DNA from: Chryseobacterium indologenes
GTDB lineage: Bacteria; Bacteroidota; Bacteroidia; Flavobacteriales; Weeksellaceae
DNA length: 64,000 nt
Direction of reading: 5' to 3'
Assembly (NCBI GenBank): GCA_016025055.1
Contig: CP065590.1
Coordinates: 4,402,001 to 4,466,000, forward strand
A model generated the notes under the pieces. It ran no database searches. It worked only from the letters and a program-made list of their open reading frames with translations, and was not told the DNA's origin. A program made the position numbers and the translations under genes. The stretch's first letter is position 1. Each line of letters begins with the position of its first letter. Shown piece by piece: positions 10,184 to 19,806 of this stretch.

Positions 10184-10285
10184 CGCACAAAAATAATACA
10201 AATAAAAAAAAGTGACCAATATGCTGATCACTCTTGTTGTATGTTTAACAATAATTAACCTGCTTAAAGGCTGAAAGACGGATGA

Positions 10286-10423
10286 GGGAAGCTGTAAGTG
10301 CTGTTATTCCTATAATTTATCTAATAGTTTGGGTTAAGATTATTCCTATGCTATCAGATTCGCTAAGATTCAGCAAATAAAAACTTGTAGTTATATTACT
10401 TTTCAGCAACTTCCGGCTTCCCC
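10286..10423. repeat. Intergenic imperfect inverted repeat
   Basis: The left arm (10286-10303, GGGAAGCTGTAAGTGCTG) is nearly the reverse complement of the right arm (10405-10423, CAGCAACTTCCGGCTTCCC); about 16 of 18 positions match with one gap. About 100 bases of AT-rich non-coding DNA lie between. This looks like a small mobile or REP-like intergenic element, or a degenerate one, just downstream of glgC. No transposase is present. Confidence 0.5.
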
Positions 10424-10428
10424 ACCTA

Positions 10429-11697
10429 TTATCCTATATGCGTCCCTGCAGGCAGTATTGCACCTTTCTTCACCACCACAATACCATCCTGTACAGAATG
10501 AGTTCCATAATCGCCGTCCGGAATATGTTTGCCGCCGATGATTTTGACATTGTCGCCGATGTAGCAGTTTTTATCAAGGATTGCCTTTTCTATATAGCAG
10601 TATTTTCCGATTCCCATATTGGGGCGGCCAGCTCTGTCGTTGAGGACAATTTCGGTTGTATTCTGATAGAAATCCGCACCCATTACATAAGAATTTACGA
10701 TGGTACTTCCTTTATCGATACGGGTTCTGTTTCCTATAACTGAATTTTCTATTTTATCAGCCATGATGATACATCCGTCTCCGAAAACTGCTTTACTTAC
10801 ATAAGAACCATTAATTTTCGATGGCGGAAGCATTCTTGCTCTTGTATAGATTGGAGAAGACGAAAACAGGTTAAATTGGGGAAGATCAAGACAAAGATCA
10901 AGATTGGCTTCGTAGAATGATTCTATCGTTCCGATATCCGTCCAATACCCTTCGTATTGATAGCTTAATGTTTTATATTTTCCGATTGAGCTTGGAATGA
11001 TATCTTTTCCGAAATCATCACCGGCCCCTTCTTCAAACATCTTTTTCAGGATATTTCTGGTAAAAATATAGATTCCCATAGAGGCGAGAAACTCCTTTCC
11101 TTTATGCTTATTCGCGTCGGATACTTCAGATTTCAGACCTTCCAGCATATCATAATCCGGTTTCTCGTAGAAAGAAGTAATATTTCCTTCGTCGTCGGAT
11201 TTCAAAATTCCAAAACCGGTTGCATCTTTTGCATTCACAGGAATCGTGGCGATGGTAAGATCACCCCCATGTTCAATATGAAAGTCCAGCATTTCTCTAA
11301 AATCCATCTGATAGAGCTGATCTCCGGAAAGGATCAAGATATAATCATAATCATACTTTTCAAGATGCTTCATCGACTGGCGAACGGCATCAGCTGTTCC
11401 CTGATACCAGCTTTCGTTTTCCACATTTTGTTCTGCAGCAAGAATATCTACAAATCCCTTGCTGAAAATGTCGAAGTGGTAGGAATTTTTAATATGTGAA
11501 TTTAATGAGGCTGAGTTAAATTGGGTCAGAACCAGAATTTTATTCAATCCCGAATTCAGGCAATTTGAAATAGGGATATCCACTAATCGGTATTTTCCGG
11601 CAATCGGTACTGCCGGTTTTGATCTCGAATAGGTTAACGGGAATAATCTTGTCCCTCTGCCTCCTCCCAGTACAATGGAGATTACGTTTCGTTTCAT
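10429..11697 (-). CDS. glgC: Glucose-1-phosphate adenylyltransferase
   Basis: 422 aa enzyme that makes ADP-glucose from glucose-1-phosphate and ATP, the committed step of bacterial glycogen synthesis. The N-terminal nucleotidyltransferase motif GGGRGTRLFPLT, the following SRSKPAVPIAGKYRLVDIP, the catalytic-region ILSGDQLYQMD and the substrate-region FYEKP are all present. The C-terminal part is a left-handed beta-helix with hexapeptide-like repeats (about residues 290-400). It is the last gene of the glgB-glgA-lipoprotein-glgC operon, 15 bases after the lipoprotein gene. GlgC enzymes are usually under allosteric control; the effector here cannot be read from sequence. Confidence 0.96.
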   Translation of the reverse strand: MKRNVISIVLGGGRGTRLFPLTYSRSKPAVPIAGKYRLVDIPISNCLNSGLNKILVLTQFNSASLNSHIKNSYHFDIFSKGFVDILAAEQNVENESWYQGTADAVRQSMKHLEKYDYDYILILSGDQLYQMDFREMLDFHIEHGGDLTIATIPVNAKDATGFGILKSDDEGNITSFYEKPDYDMLEGLKSEVSDANKHKGKEFLASMGIYIFTRNILKKMFEEGAGDDFGKDIIPSSIGKYKTLSYQYEGYWTDIGTIESFYEANLDLCLDLPQFNLFSSSPIYTRARMLPPSKINGSYVSKAVFGDGCIIMADKIENSVIGNRTRIDKGSTIVNSYVMGADFYQNTTEIVLNDRAGRPNMGIGKYCYIEKAILDKNCYIGDNVKIIGGKHIPDGDYGTHSVQDGIVVVKKGAILPAGTHIG

Positions 11698-11712
11698 AAA
11701 TATCTTGCGTGT

Positions 11713-12270
11713 TTATTTTATTAAATATACAGTTTTATTTTTGGTGTTTACGTGAAAAGTACAGCAATTTATTTTTTCATTTTTTTCATCAGAGCCATAG
11801 ATTTTCACTTGATAGACTCCGGATTCCTTCAATGGCCATACTTCTTTATCTACGCCGTCAATTTCTATATGGTGTTTTTCAATTTCTGCCCTGAAAGTTT
11901 TATTGGTAATCAGAATATCCATAATGTCAGCTTGTGCAATTCCTGCATCAATTATGTCTTTTTCATATTTTATCTTCCAGTCGTCACCGTACTTCTTCTC
12001 TATTTTCGCGTAGGTTTTTCTATTTTTATCTTCTATTTTTCGTTCTGTTTTTCCATCGATAGCGCAGCCTGCCGCTTCCTTATATTTTATTTTCCATTTT
12101 TCAGAAATACTCTCTGCAAGTATCAGGCGTTCTGTATTTGGATATCCATAATACAAAATGGTAAAGTAAGAGCCATCTCCGGGAATATTATTTTCCTCAG
12201 TCAATTCCTTTGTTGTTGTACAAGAAATCATACTTAATATAAGGACTAAAAGAAGAATCCCGCGTATCAT
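11713..12270 (-). CDS. Lipoprotein of unknown function inside the glycogen operon
   Basis: 185 aa. The ATG at 12270 lies one base after the glgA stop and gives a lipoprotein signal peptide with lipobox LSMISC and acylated C17; a longer frame beginning at 12327 overlaps glgA and lacks this logic. The mature part has no family I recognise. It is rich in Lys, Glu and Ile, with a Lys-rich middle part (EKWKIKYKEAAG, KTERKIEDKNRKTYAKIEKK) and a beta-rich C-terminus (ESGVYQVKIYGSDE) suggestive of an immunoglobulin-like or lipocalin-like fold. Tight placement between glgA and glgC shows it is co-transcribed with them, but a lipoprotein cannot act directly in cytoplasmic glycogen synthesis. Confidence 0.8.
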   Translation of the reverse strand: MIRGILLLVLILSMISCTTTKELTEENNIPGDGSYFTILYYGYPNTERLILAESISEKWKIKYKEAAGCAIDGKTERKIEDKNRKTYAKIEKKYGDDWKIKYEKDIIDAGIAQADIMDILITNKTFRAEIEKHHIEIDGVDKEVWPLKESGVYQVKIYGSDEKNEKINCCTFHVNTKNKTVYLIK

Positions 12271-12271
12271 A

Positions 12272-13678
12272 TTAACTATTGTATAAAGCCATATATTTTT
12301 CAGCAGATTTTTCCCAGGCAAAATCAAAGCTCATATTGGCCTGAATCAGGTCTTCCATCACTCCTTTCTGGTGATAGATTGCCAATGCCCTGTTCATTGC
12401 ATGTACAACATCATCTACTCCGGGATAGGAAAAATTCAGACCCGCACCGCCGGTTGAAATATCTTCTACCGTGTCTCTCAGGCCTCCCGTATATCTTACT
12501 ACAGGCACAGTACCATATCTCATGGAGTACATCTGATTCAGCCCGCAAGGCTCTACTCTTGAAGGCATCAAAAGAAAGTCTGCTGAGGCATAGATTTTAT
12601 GGGAAAGATGTTCTTTATAGCCCAGATCTACTGCAAAATTGCTGTAGATATAATCATATTCTTTCAGTTTATTCTCAATATACGTATTACCTGACCCGAG
12701 GATCATAATATTTAAAGCGCCATAGCTCTGTTTGATACTTCTCCAGACAACATCGGGCAACAGGTCTGCTCCTTTTTCTGTCGCAAATCTTCCGATAAAA
12801 GCAAATAAAGGAAGTTCAGGTTTCAGCCCATATTCTTTACAAAGCTTTTCCTTATTTTTTTTCTTTTGGAGAACGGCATTTTTACTGTTAAAATTAAAAT
12901 CCAGCATCGGATCTGTTTCAGGATTCCATACTTCAGTATCTATACCATTAATAATTCCATAGGCTTTTCCGAATTCCTGGCGCACCAGACTTTCCAAACC
13001 ACGGAAACTTACAAAAAGTTCTTCCAAATATCCCTCTGATACTGTGGTAAAGGCATCAGCACATTTAATCATACTTGCCAAAGGATTGATCAATCCGTTC
13101 CAATCCAGCAGTCCCCATTTGTAATGATCAAATGAAGGCAAATAATTTGCCATATTCCAGCTCATCATTCCCTGATATTCTCCATTATGGATTGTTCCGA
13201 TGGTTTTTACTCCTTTCAGGAATTCAAATTCAGGGCAATTTCCGACCATGAAAGGCACCAATCCGGTATGGTAATCATGGCAGTGTAAAACATCAGGACG
13301 AATTTTCATGGCCGTCAGCCAATGCAATACTCCATGTTGAAAGGCAATGAACTGGAAGCTTTCATCTTGATAGCCGTAGGGATTATCCCGGTCCAGTAAT
13401 CCCGGAATTTTCACCATATATAATTCAAATCCCAAAACATTTGTTTTTTCTTTCATGACCTGAACCTGCAGCATATTGGGTCCCTGATGAATAAACCCGT
13501 CAAAAACCACTTCAAATTCATGATCATAGACAAACGGTTTATTATACCAGGGCATTACTACCTTGGCCTCTATGTTTTTTATCTTATTCTGATATTTCGG
13601 CAATGCCCCAACAACGTCTGCAAGGCCTCCTACTTTTGCTACGGGATAACATTCTGTACTTAAATGATAAATAACCAT
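12272..13678 (-). CDS. glgA: Glycogen synthase
   Basis: 468 aa GT5 glycosyltransferase that elongates alpha-1,4-glucan chains from ADP-glucose. The ADP-glucose-binding KxGGL motif is K15-V-G-G-L19 in AKVGGLADVVGALP. The C-terminal GT-B half has GRFATEKGADLL and the conserved MPSRVEPCGLNQMYSMRYG, with the catalytic Glu in the EPCG context, then YTGGLRDTV. Length matches the bacterial family. It starts 3 bases after glgB and is followed after 1 base by a lipoprotein gene, so translation in the operon is tightly coupled. Confidence 0.97.
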   Translation of the reverse strand: MVIYHLSTECYPVAKVGGLADVVGALPKYQNKIKNIEAKVVMPWYNKPFVYDHEFEVVFDGFIHQGPNMLQVQVMKEKTNVLGFELYMVKIPGLLDRDNPYGYQDESFQFIAFQHGVLHWLTAMKIRPDVLHCHDYHTGLVPFMVGNCPEFEFLKGVKTIGTIHNGEYQGMMSWNMANYLPSFDHYKWGLLDWNGLINPLASMIKCADAFTTVSEGYLEELFVSFRGLESLVRQEFGKAYGIINGIDTEVWNPETDPMLDFNFNSKNAVLQKKKNKEKLCKEYGLKPELPLFAFIGRFATEKGADLLPDVVWRSIKQSYGALNIMILGSGNTYIENKLKEYDYIYSNFAVDLGYKEHLSHKIYASADFLLMPSRVEPCGLNQMYSMRYGTVPVVRYTGGLRDTVEDISTGGAGLNFSYPGVDDVVHAMNRALAIYHQKGVMEDLIQANMSFDFAWEKSAEKYMALYNS

Positions 13679-13681
13679 GCT

Positions 13682-15631
13682 TTATCTTCTATGTTTAATT
13701 CTGTGTAATTTATATTTTTTGTCTTTATGCTTTCTTAAAATAATTCCGGCGAGCGGAGGTAATTGTATGGTCATCGTTTTCCGGTGACCACGCCATTCTT
13801 CATATTTTTCTTCAAGGATTTCTGGCATTACCCCACTACCACTGTAGTGTTCAGCATCAGAGTTGAAAATAACCTTCCAGTGTGTCCCCTGTGAAATACC
13901 TATTTTATAATCCAATACCTTTGGAGCCAGATTCAGAATGATCATCAGTTGGTCATCGCGTCTTTTTCCCTTCCTTACATATACATAGACTGAATTTTCA
14001 AGATCATCGGCTTCCACCCATTCAAATCCGTGTTTATCAAATTGGTTTTCATAAAAGGCCGGTTCTGTGGTATACAAGCGATTCAGCTCCTTTACCAGAT
14101 CCTGCAATCCTTTATGTACAGGATATTGCAGCAAATGCCAGTCTAAACTCTTCGTAAAATTCCATTCACCCGTTTGTCCAAATTCATCTCCCATGAATAG
14201 AAGTTTCGCTCCGGGATGGGTATACATATATACGTACAAGGTACGAAGATTGGCAAACTTCTGCCATTCATCACCTTTCATTTTATAAATTAAGCTTGCT
14301 TTTCCGTGTACGACTTCGTCATGGGACAAAGGCATTATGTAATTTTCATTATACATATACATAGAAGCAAATGTAAGTTTATGATGATGGAATTTCCTAT
14401 TGCCAAAATCTTCTTTAAAATAATCCAGGGTGTCGTGCATCCATCCCATCATCCATTTCATGCCAAAACCGACTCCACCATCGTGAACCGGTTTTGTGAG
14501 TAAAGGAAAATCTGAACTTTCTTCAGCAATGGTTATAATATTGTTTCCAAATTCTTTGTATACTGCCGTATTGAATTCCTGTAGAAAAGCTTTGGCTTCC
14601 AGATTTACATTGTCGCCATATATATTGGGTTCCCATTCTCCTTCATTTCTTGAATAATCGAGATGAAGCATAGAGGTGACGGCATCTACCCGTAAACCAT
14701 CTGCATGATAACGGTCCAGCCAAAACATCGCATTGGAAATCAGAAAAGATTTCACTTCATTCTTACCATAATTGAAAATATGTGATTTCCAGTCAGGATG
14801 AAATCCTCTTTTAGGATCTTCGTGCTCATATAAATGTGAACCGTCAAAGCGATACAATCCGTTAGCATCACCTGGAAAATGGGAAGGTACCCAATCCAGG
14901 ATTACTCCAATATGGTTTTGATGAAGTTCCTCAATTAAAAACATTAAATCCTGAGGGGATCCAAAACGGGAGGTTGCTGCAAAAAAACCTGTAATCTGGT
15001 ATCCCCAGCTCGGCTCATAAGGATACTCCATAACGGGCATCAATTCCACGTGGGTAAACCCCATTTCTTTCACATAGGGCACAAGTCTGCCTGCGATGTC
15101 CCGGTAATTCAGAAAACGTTCAGGATTATCTTCATCTCTTATCCAGGAACCAAGATGCAGTTCGTACACAGATATCGGTGCTTCAAGATTATTTTTCTTC
15201 CAGCGGTTCTCCATCCATTCCTGGTCATTCCATTCATACCAGGTCGTCGAAACCAGTGAAGCTGCCTGAATGTTCTGTTCCCAGCTCACCGCATAAGGGT
15301 CACTTTTTTCCAGGATCTCACCTCCTATCGTTTCAATGGCATATTTGTACAAAGTTCCCCACGTGAGGCCTTCAATAAACCCTTCCCAGATTCCTGATTC
15401 ATCCCATCTGGGAAACAGAATATGGTCTTTATGATTCCAGTTATTAAAATTGCCAATAACAGAAACCTTCTTTGCATTGGGTGCCCAAACAGAAAAATAA
15501 ACTCCCTTTTTTCCTTCTTTTTCCGCAGAATGAACTCCAAATTTGTCATACAGCTTATAATGTCTTCCTTCTTTAAAAAGATAAACATCTTCATCGGTGA
15601 AAAGCGTATAGGTTTTAACAGAATTCATCAA
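13682..15631 (-). CDS. glgB: 1,4-alpha-glucan branching enzyme
   Basis: 649 aa GH13 enzyme that creates alpha-1,6 branches in glycogen. Order of domains: short N-terminal extension, CBM48 (about residues 40-110, GVYFSVWAPNAKKVSVIGNF), the (beta/alpha)8 barrel, and an all-beta C-terminal domain. Catalytic residues are the nucleophile D316 in DGLRVDAV, the acid/base E370 in IAEESSDFP, and the transition-state Asp in LSHDEVVHGK. It lacks the extra N1 domain of long GlgB forms, in line with many Bacteroidota enzymes. The ATG at 15631 or 15628 may be used. It is the first gene of the glg operon, and a TATATTTG box lies on the minus strand at 15739-15746. Confidence 0.97.
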   Translation of the reverse strand: MMNSVKTYTLFTDEDVYLFKEGRHYKLYDKFGVHSAEKEGKKGVYFSVWAPNAKKVSVIGNFNNWNHKDHILFPRWDESGIWEGFIEGLTWGTLYKYAIETIGGEILEKSDPYAVSWEQNIQAASLVSTTWYEWNDQEWMENRWKKNNLEAPISVYELHLGSWIRDEDNPERFLNYRDIAGRLVPYVKEMGFTHVELMPVMEYPYEPSWGYQITGFFAATSRFGSPQDLMFLIEELHQNHIGVILDWVPSHFPGDANGLYRFDGSHLYEHEDPKRGFHPDWKSHIFNYGKNEVKSFLISNAMFWLDRYHADGLRVDAVTSMLHLDYSRNEGEWEPNIYGDNVNLEAKAFLQEFNTAVYKEFGNNIITIAEESSDFPLLTKPVHDGGVGFGMKWMMGWMHDTLDYFKEDFGNRKFHHHKLTFASMYMYNENYIMPLSHDEVVHGKASLIYKMKGDEWQKFANLRTLYVYMYTHPGAKLLFMGDEFGQTGEWNFTKSLDWHLLQYPVHKGLQDLVKELNRLYTTEPAFYENQFDKHGFEWVEADDLENSVYVYVRKGKRRDDQLMIILNLAPKVLDYKIGISQGTHWKVIFNSDAEHYSGSGVMPEILEEKYEEWRGHRKTMTIQLPPLAGIILRKHKDKKYKLHRIKHRR

Positions 15632-15838
15632 GATCGGATTGTATTAATATTTTCCCTGAAACTACGAAAAATACTAACAATAGCAGTTAATTATTCATCA
15701 AATAATTATCAAGTTAGTTTTCTTCTTCCTGGGTCTATCAAATATATCAATTTTTAAAATCATTTTTTTATGATCTTAAAGCAATCTTTTTATAAATTTA
15801 GCCATCTAATATTATTAAATACACATTAAACACTCAGG

Positions 15839-16960
15839 ATGAAGTTCGAACTCTATACAGAAGAAAAGGATGAAAGACCGGTTTGGATCACCGGAAATTT
15901 CAACAAATGGGACCCGAAAGATGACAATTACCGGCTTACACAAATCGATTCCAGCAATTATTCCATAGAAATTGATGACTCCCTACTTCCTGACGATATT
16001 GAATATAAATTCACCAAAGGAGGTTGGGAAAATGTGGAACTCGACCGATATGGAAATATTACGCCAAACCGGAAAGTAAAAAAAGTGATCGGGAAAGTTT
16101 CGGACACGGTAGACCAATGGCGATTGAACTGGGGCCCTTTTAAAGAAGAGTTTTCCCCTATTGCAGAAGTGATTTCGGAAGAATTTTATATTCCTCAACT
16201 CGACCGGTATCGTAAAGTCTGGGCTTTGTTACCTCATGACTATTATATTTCTAATGAAGCGTATCCGGTTTTATATCTTCAGGATGCCCAAAACCTGTTT
16301 AATGAAGGAAGTGATTTCGGTAATTGGGAAATTGATAAAAAATTATCCATACTTTCAGAGTATGGTCGCGGTGATGTGATTATTATTGCTATTGAACATG
16401 GCAGCCAGAACAGGATTAAGGAATATATTTTTGATAATGACAATGTAGCCAGTGGCTCAGAGGGAAAAAAGTATATCCGGTTCATTACCGATACGTTAAA
16501 ACCGTTTGTAGATGAGCATTACCGGACTAAAAAAGACCGTGAAAATACAGGAATCGGAGGAAGTTCATTGGGTGCTCTCATCAGTATTTACAGTGGTTTT
16601 CTTTATCCGGAAGTGTATTCAAAACTATTGATCTTCTCCCCTTCCCTTTGGGTGGAACCTAATAATAACTTCCCGATGATGAATTTCAGGGTTCCCTATA
16701 AAACAAAAATTTATTTATACGGCGGTGGCCAAGAAGGATCTAAAATGGTAAAAAGGATCCGTATTTTTGAAGACTATCTGAAAAAGTGGGAAAAAAAGAA
16801 CCTGTTTGATTTTGAGTTCAGAACCAGCATTAATCCTGAAGGGACGCATAGTGAGTTTTACTGGTCTCAGGAATTTCCGAGAGCGATAGAATGGCTGTTC
16901 TATAATAATACTGAAAATCCGGTTGAAGTAAAACCACAACAACAAAGCATTAAAAACTAA
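15839..16960 (+). CDS. Esterase-family alpha/beta hydrolase with N-terminal CBM48-like domain
   Basis: 373 aa, no signal peptide, so probably cytoplasmic. Residues 1-80 (RPVWITGNFNKWDPKD onward, ending in GNITPNRKV) resemble the starch/glycogen-binding E-set domain of branching enzymes and AMPK beta. The rest is an esterase D-type hydrolase: an oxyanion-forming region near LQDAQNLF, the nucleophile in GIGGSSLGALIS, and the catalytic His in GTHSEFYW. It is divergent from glgB with about 200 bases between. Position and domain make a role in glycogen or glucan ester metabolism attractive, but this is inference. The first 20 residues resemble the CBM48 of glgB only at motif level. Confidence 0.8.
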   Translation: MKFELYTEEKDERPVWITGNFNKWDPKDDNYRLTQIDSSNYSIEIDDSLLPDDIEYKFTKGGWENVELDRYGNITPNRKVKKVIGKVSDTVDQWRLNWGPFKEEFSPIAEVISEEFYIPQLDRYRKVWALLPHDYYISNEAYPVLYLQDAQNLFNEGSDFGNWEIDKKLSILSEYGRGDVIIIAIEHGSQNRIKEYIFDNDNVASGSEGKKYIRFITDTLKPFVDEHYRTKKDRENTGIGGSSLGALISIYSGFLYPEVYSKLLIFSPSLWVEPNNNFPMMNFRVPYKTKIYLYGGGQEGSKMVKRIRIFEDYLKKWEKKNLFDFEFRTSINPEGTHSEFYWSQEFPRAIEWLFYNNTENPVEVKPQQQSIKN

Positions 16961-17003
16961 GGTCCCTAATTATCCGTGACCTTAAAAAGAATAAAATCTA
17001 TTT

Positions 17004-18420
17004 ATGAAGTTAATCAACAAAAAAAATAAAAATTACACTCAGGTTTTTCATGTATTCACTGAGGAAGAATGGACAAAATCTAATAAAAATTTCAATAAAA
17101 ATATAGCTACTTTTTTTACGGGGAAAAAACATGAGGTCTTCATTAATGCCCATGAAGAAGGAATCACTTATTTTATAGGCTTAGGGAAATCTGCTTTACA
17201 AAACTTCGAAATTCAGCAGGTAGCGGTGAAGTTTTCTCAAATACAGAAAGAAAAATTTCAGGCTGCTCCTACTTTACTTTTGGCAGATTTCATGAATGAA
17301 AAGCAGTTTGAAGAATTTGTGAAAGGGCTTCTGATTGGCACTTATAATTATCCTTTTGAGAAAAATCATCCCTTCTGGAATACAAAATTTGAGCTTCATT
17401 TTGAAAATTTAAGTCAGAAGAAGTTAGATTATATCGGCCGGAAAGCAGAAGCTTTAAGCAATGGCCAGATTACCTGCCAGGAATGGCTGAATAAACCTGC
17501 TAATCTTAAAAAGCCGGACGTTTTTAGTTTATATTTAAAAAATATGGCCAAAAAATATGAATTAAAATATACTGTTTTTAACAGAAAAAAATGTGAAGAA
17601 CTAGGGCTGGGTGCCTACCTCGCTGTAAATCAAGGCAGTGCCTATGATGCAGCATTCACTATTTTGGAATATAAAACAACGGTTAAAAATGCGAAGACTT
17701 TCGGTCTGGTCGGAAAGTGTGTCCTTTTTGATACGGGTGGTATTTCATTGAAAAACCCGGCAAACTTACATTATATGAAATCTGATATGGGAGGCGCCAC
17801 GGCAGTTCTTGGAACATTGATCTATGCTGCAGAAATGAAACTTCCGGTTAATATTGTTGCCGTTCTGCCCATTACAGATAATGCTATTTCTGAGAAAGCT
17901 TTACTTCCAAGTGATGTTATCACGGCATACAATGGAAAAACAATCGAAGTTCTGGATACTGATGCAGAAGGGAAGACTCATCCTTGCGGATGGACTTTCT
18001 TATCTTTCCAAAAACTATAAAACAGACTTTCTCATCGATCTGGCTACTTTAACGGGAAGCTCGGTAAGAATGTTTGGAGACACCTGCGGAGCTCTGTTTT
18101 CTAATAACGATGAATTAAAAAACATGTTCATAAAAACCGGAGATCAGACTAACCAAAGGCTATGGAATCTGCCTTTATGGGATATCTGGAAAAACGACAT
18201 TCGGTCTGATGTCGCAGATTTGAAAAACCTTTCTATGAAACCTGTGGGAGACTGTATTATTGCGGCTAAATTTCTAGAGCAATTCATTGAAAATCATCCT
18301 AAATGGGCACATCTTGATATTGCCGGAGTGGCATTTGGAAGTGTAGGATATGCTAAAGAAAAAGCAGCAACCGGTTATGGAGTTCAATTACTCTCTGATT
18401 TAATTGAAAATTATCATTAA
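17004..18420 (+). pseudogene. M17 leucyl aminopeptidase family, frameshifted
   Basis: The expected protein is about 471 aa, a cytosolic dizinc aminopeptidase that removes N-terminal residues from peptides. The first frame (17004-18020) holds the N-terminal domain and the metal-site motifs VLFDTGGISLK and MKSDMGGATAVLG, then reaches DTDAEGK and turns to nonsense (THPCGWTF). The second frame restores the family signature as EGRLILADGLSYLSKN and runs to 18420 (LATLTGSSVRMFG and onward). The junction is at about 17968-17977, where the sequence gaagggaagactc has one base too many. Together they contain all expected zinc ligands. It is on the same strand as the downstream ligase cluster, 142 bases before it, and may be functionally linked. 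The extra base is probably an error. Confidence 0.85.
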
Positions 18421-18525
18421 AAATTAGTTTATTACAAAAATTCTCTGTATACTTGATTAGCGATTTTTAAAAAAATACATCATATTCCCTTATTTGATAT
18501 TAATCAAACAATAAAGATTTGCTTT

Positions 18526-18533
18526 TATTTTTG
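18526..18533 (+). promoter_or_regulatory. -7 box (TATTTTTG) ahead of the ligase cluster
   Basis: Matches TAnnTTTG, 29 bases before the ATG at 18563. A TTTG at 18493-18496 is too far upstream (29-base spacer) to be a convincing -33 element, so only the -7 box is supported. Confidence 0.4.
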
Positions 18534-18562
18534 AAAAATCACTAAATCTTAAAAAACATTAT

Positions 18563-19777
18563 ATGGAGGAGAAAACTATTGTATGCATTTCTTGCTATTA
18601 CAAGGGCTATGATTTCATGGATGAAATGAAAAAGCTTGGTAATAAAATAATCCTGGTAACATCGGAAAATCTTAAAGAAAAAAACTGGCCGTGGCATGCT
18701 ATTGACGAGGTCTTTTATATGCCCGAACTTAAGCCTTCCGTTTGGAATCTGGATCATCTGATTCAGGGATTTTCACACTTAATGAAAACCAGGAAAGTTG
18801 ATGCAGTAGTTGCCCTTGATGATTATGATGTGGAAAAGGCTGCCCTGATCAGGGAAACGTTTCGTATTCCGGGAATGGGGCAGACGACCCACCGATATTT
18901 CAGAGATAAACTGGCGATGAGACAAAAGGCTAAAGACTCGGGAATCAATGTACCTGAGTTTACAGCAGTTTTCAATGATGATGCCGTTAATGATTTTGCC
19001 GATAAAGTTTCTCCTCCATGGGTATTGAAGCCCCGATCAGAAGCTTCAGCATCCGGTATTAAGAAAATCACTTCCAGAGAACAACTTCATGAGGCATTGG
19101 ATACTCTTGGAGAAGAGCGTCACCTGTTTTTATTAGAAAGTTTTAAACCTGGTGATGTATATCATGTAGACAGCCTTACCTTTAATAAAGAAATTGTTTT
19201 TACTTCTGCCTCCAAATATCTGGCCCCACCCATGCAGGTTTCTCATGAGGGAGGTGTATTCAGGTCAAAAACATTAGGAAGATATTCTGAAGAATTTAAG
19301 GCTCTGGAAGACAGTAACGCTAAAGTGCTTTCCAATTTTGGGCTCCTTAACGGTGCCACTCACACCGAGTTTATCCGGGGAAGAGAAGATGGAAAATGGT
19401 ACTTCCTGGAAACATCTTCAAGAGTTGGAGGCGCCCATATTCCTGATCTTGTGGAAGCATCCAGCAATATTAATATCTGGAGAGAATGGGCAAAGATTGA
19501 AGACGCCCTTTTGAGGGGTACACCATATGCCATTTCCCCACCTACCGGATATTATGCAGGGTTAATTGTTGCTTTGATCAAAGATAAAGAACCGGACTAC
19601 AGCAGTTTTGAATGCGAAGAAGTTGTAAAATTTCTCCCGATAGATTATCATGTAGGTATTGTGTATAAATCTGCTAATGCCTCTGTGATTCAGGATAAAT
19701 TAGATAGTGCCGCTCAGAAGATCCATGCTGAAATGCTCAATATCCTGCCTCCGAAAAGTAACAAATTAAGCAGTTAA
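18563..19777 (+). CDS. ATP-grasp domain ligase, first of cluster
   Basis: 404 aa ATP-grasp enzyme of the biotin-carboxylase-like type, expected to activate a carboxylate as an acyl phosphate and join it to an amine. The N-terminal pre-ATP-grasp part starts with a Rossmann-like strand (IVCISCYYKGYDF). The ATP lysine is K156 in WVLKPRSEASASGI, followed by the flexible Ser/Ala/Gly loop. Metal-binding residues include E269 and E283. The usual Glu-x-Asn is here Glu-Thr-Ser (FLETSSRVGG), so the Asn ligand is replaced by S285. The remaining about 110 residues form a C-terminal extension. It heads a run of co-directional genes spaced 29-49 bases. The substrate is unknown. Confidence 0.85.
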   Translation: MEEKTIVCISCYYKGYDFMDEMKKLGNKIILVTSENLKEKNWPWHAIDEVFYMPELKPSVWNLDHLIQGFSHLMKTRKVDAVVALDDYDVEKAALIRETFRIPGMGQTTHRYFRDKLAMRQKAKDSGINVPEFTAVFNDDAVNDFADKVSPPWVLKPRSEASASGIKKITSREQLHEALDTLGEERHLFLLESFKPGDVYHVDSLTFNKEIVFTSASKYLAPPMQVSHEGGVFRSKTLGRYSEEFKALEDSNAKVLSNFGLLNGATHTEFIRGREDGKWYFLETSSRVGGAHIPDLVEASSNINIWREWAKIEDALLRGTPYAISPPTGYYAGLIVALIKDKEPDYSSFECEEVVKFLPIDYHVGIVYKSANASVIQDKLDSAAQKIHAEMLNILPPKSNKLSS

Positions 19778-19806
19778 CACATAACGATTAAAGAAAAAGT
19801 GAATCA

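Noticed and set aside
16964..16990. Inverted repeat TAAGGTC / GACCTTA between the esterase and the aminopeptidase
   Set aside because: The stem is only 7 bp with a 13-base loop and no T run, so it is not convincing as a terminator.
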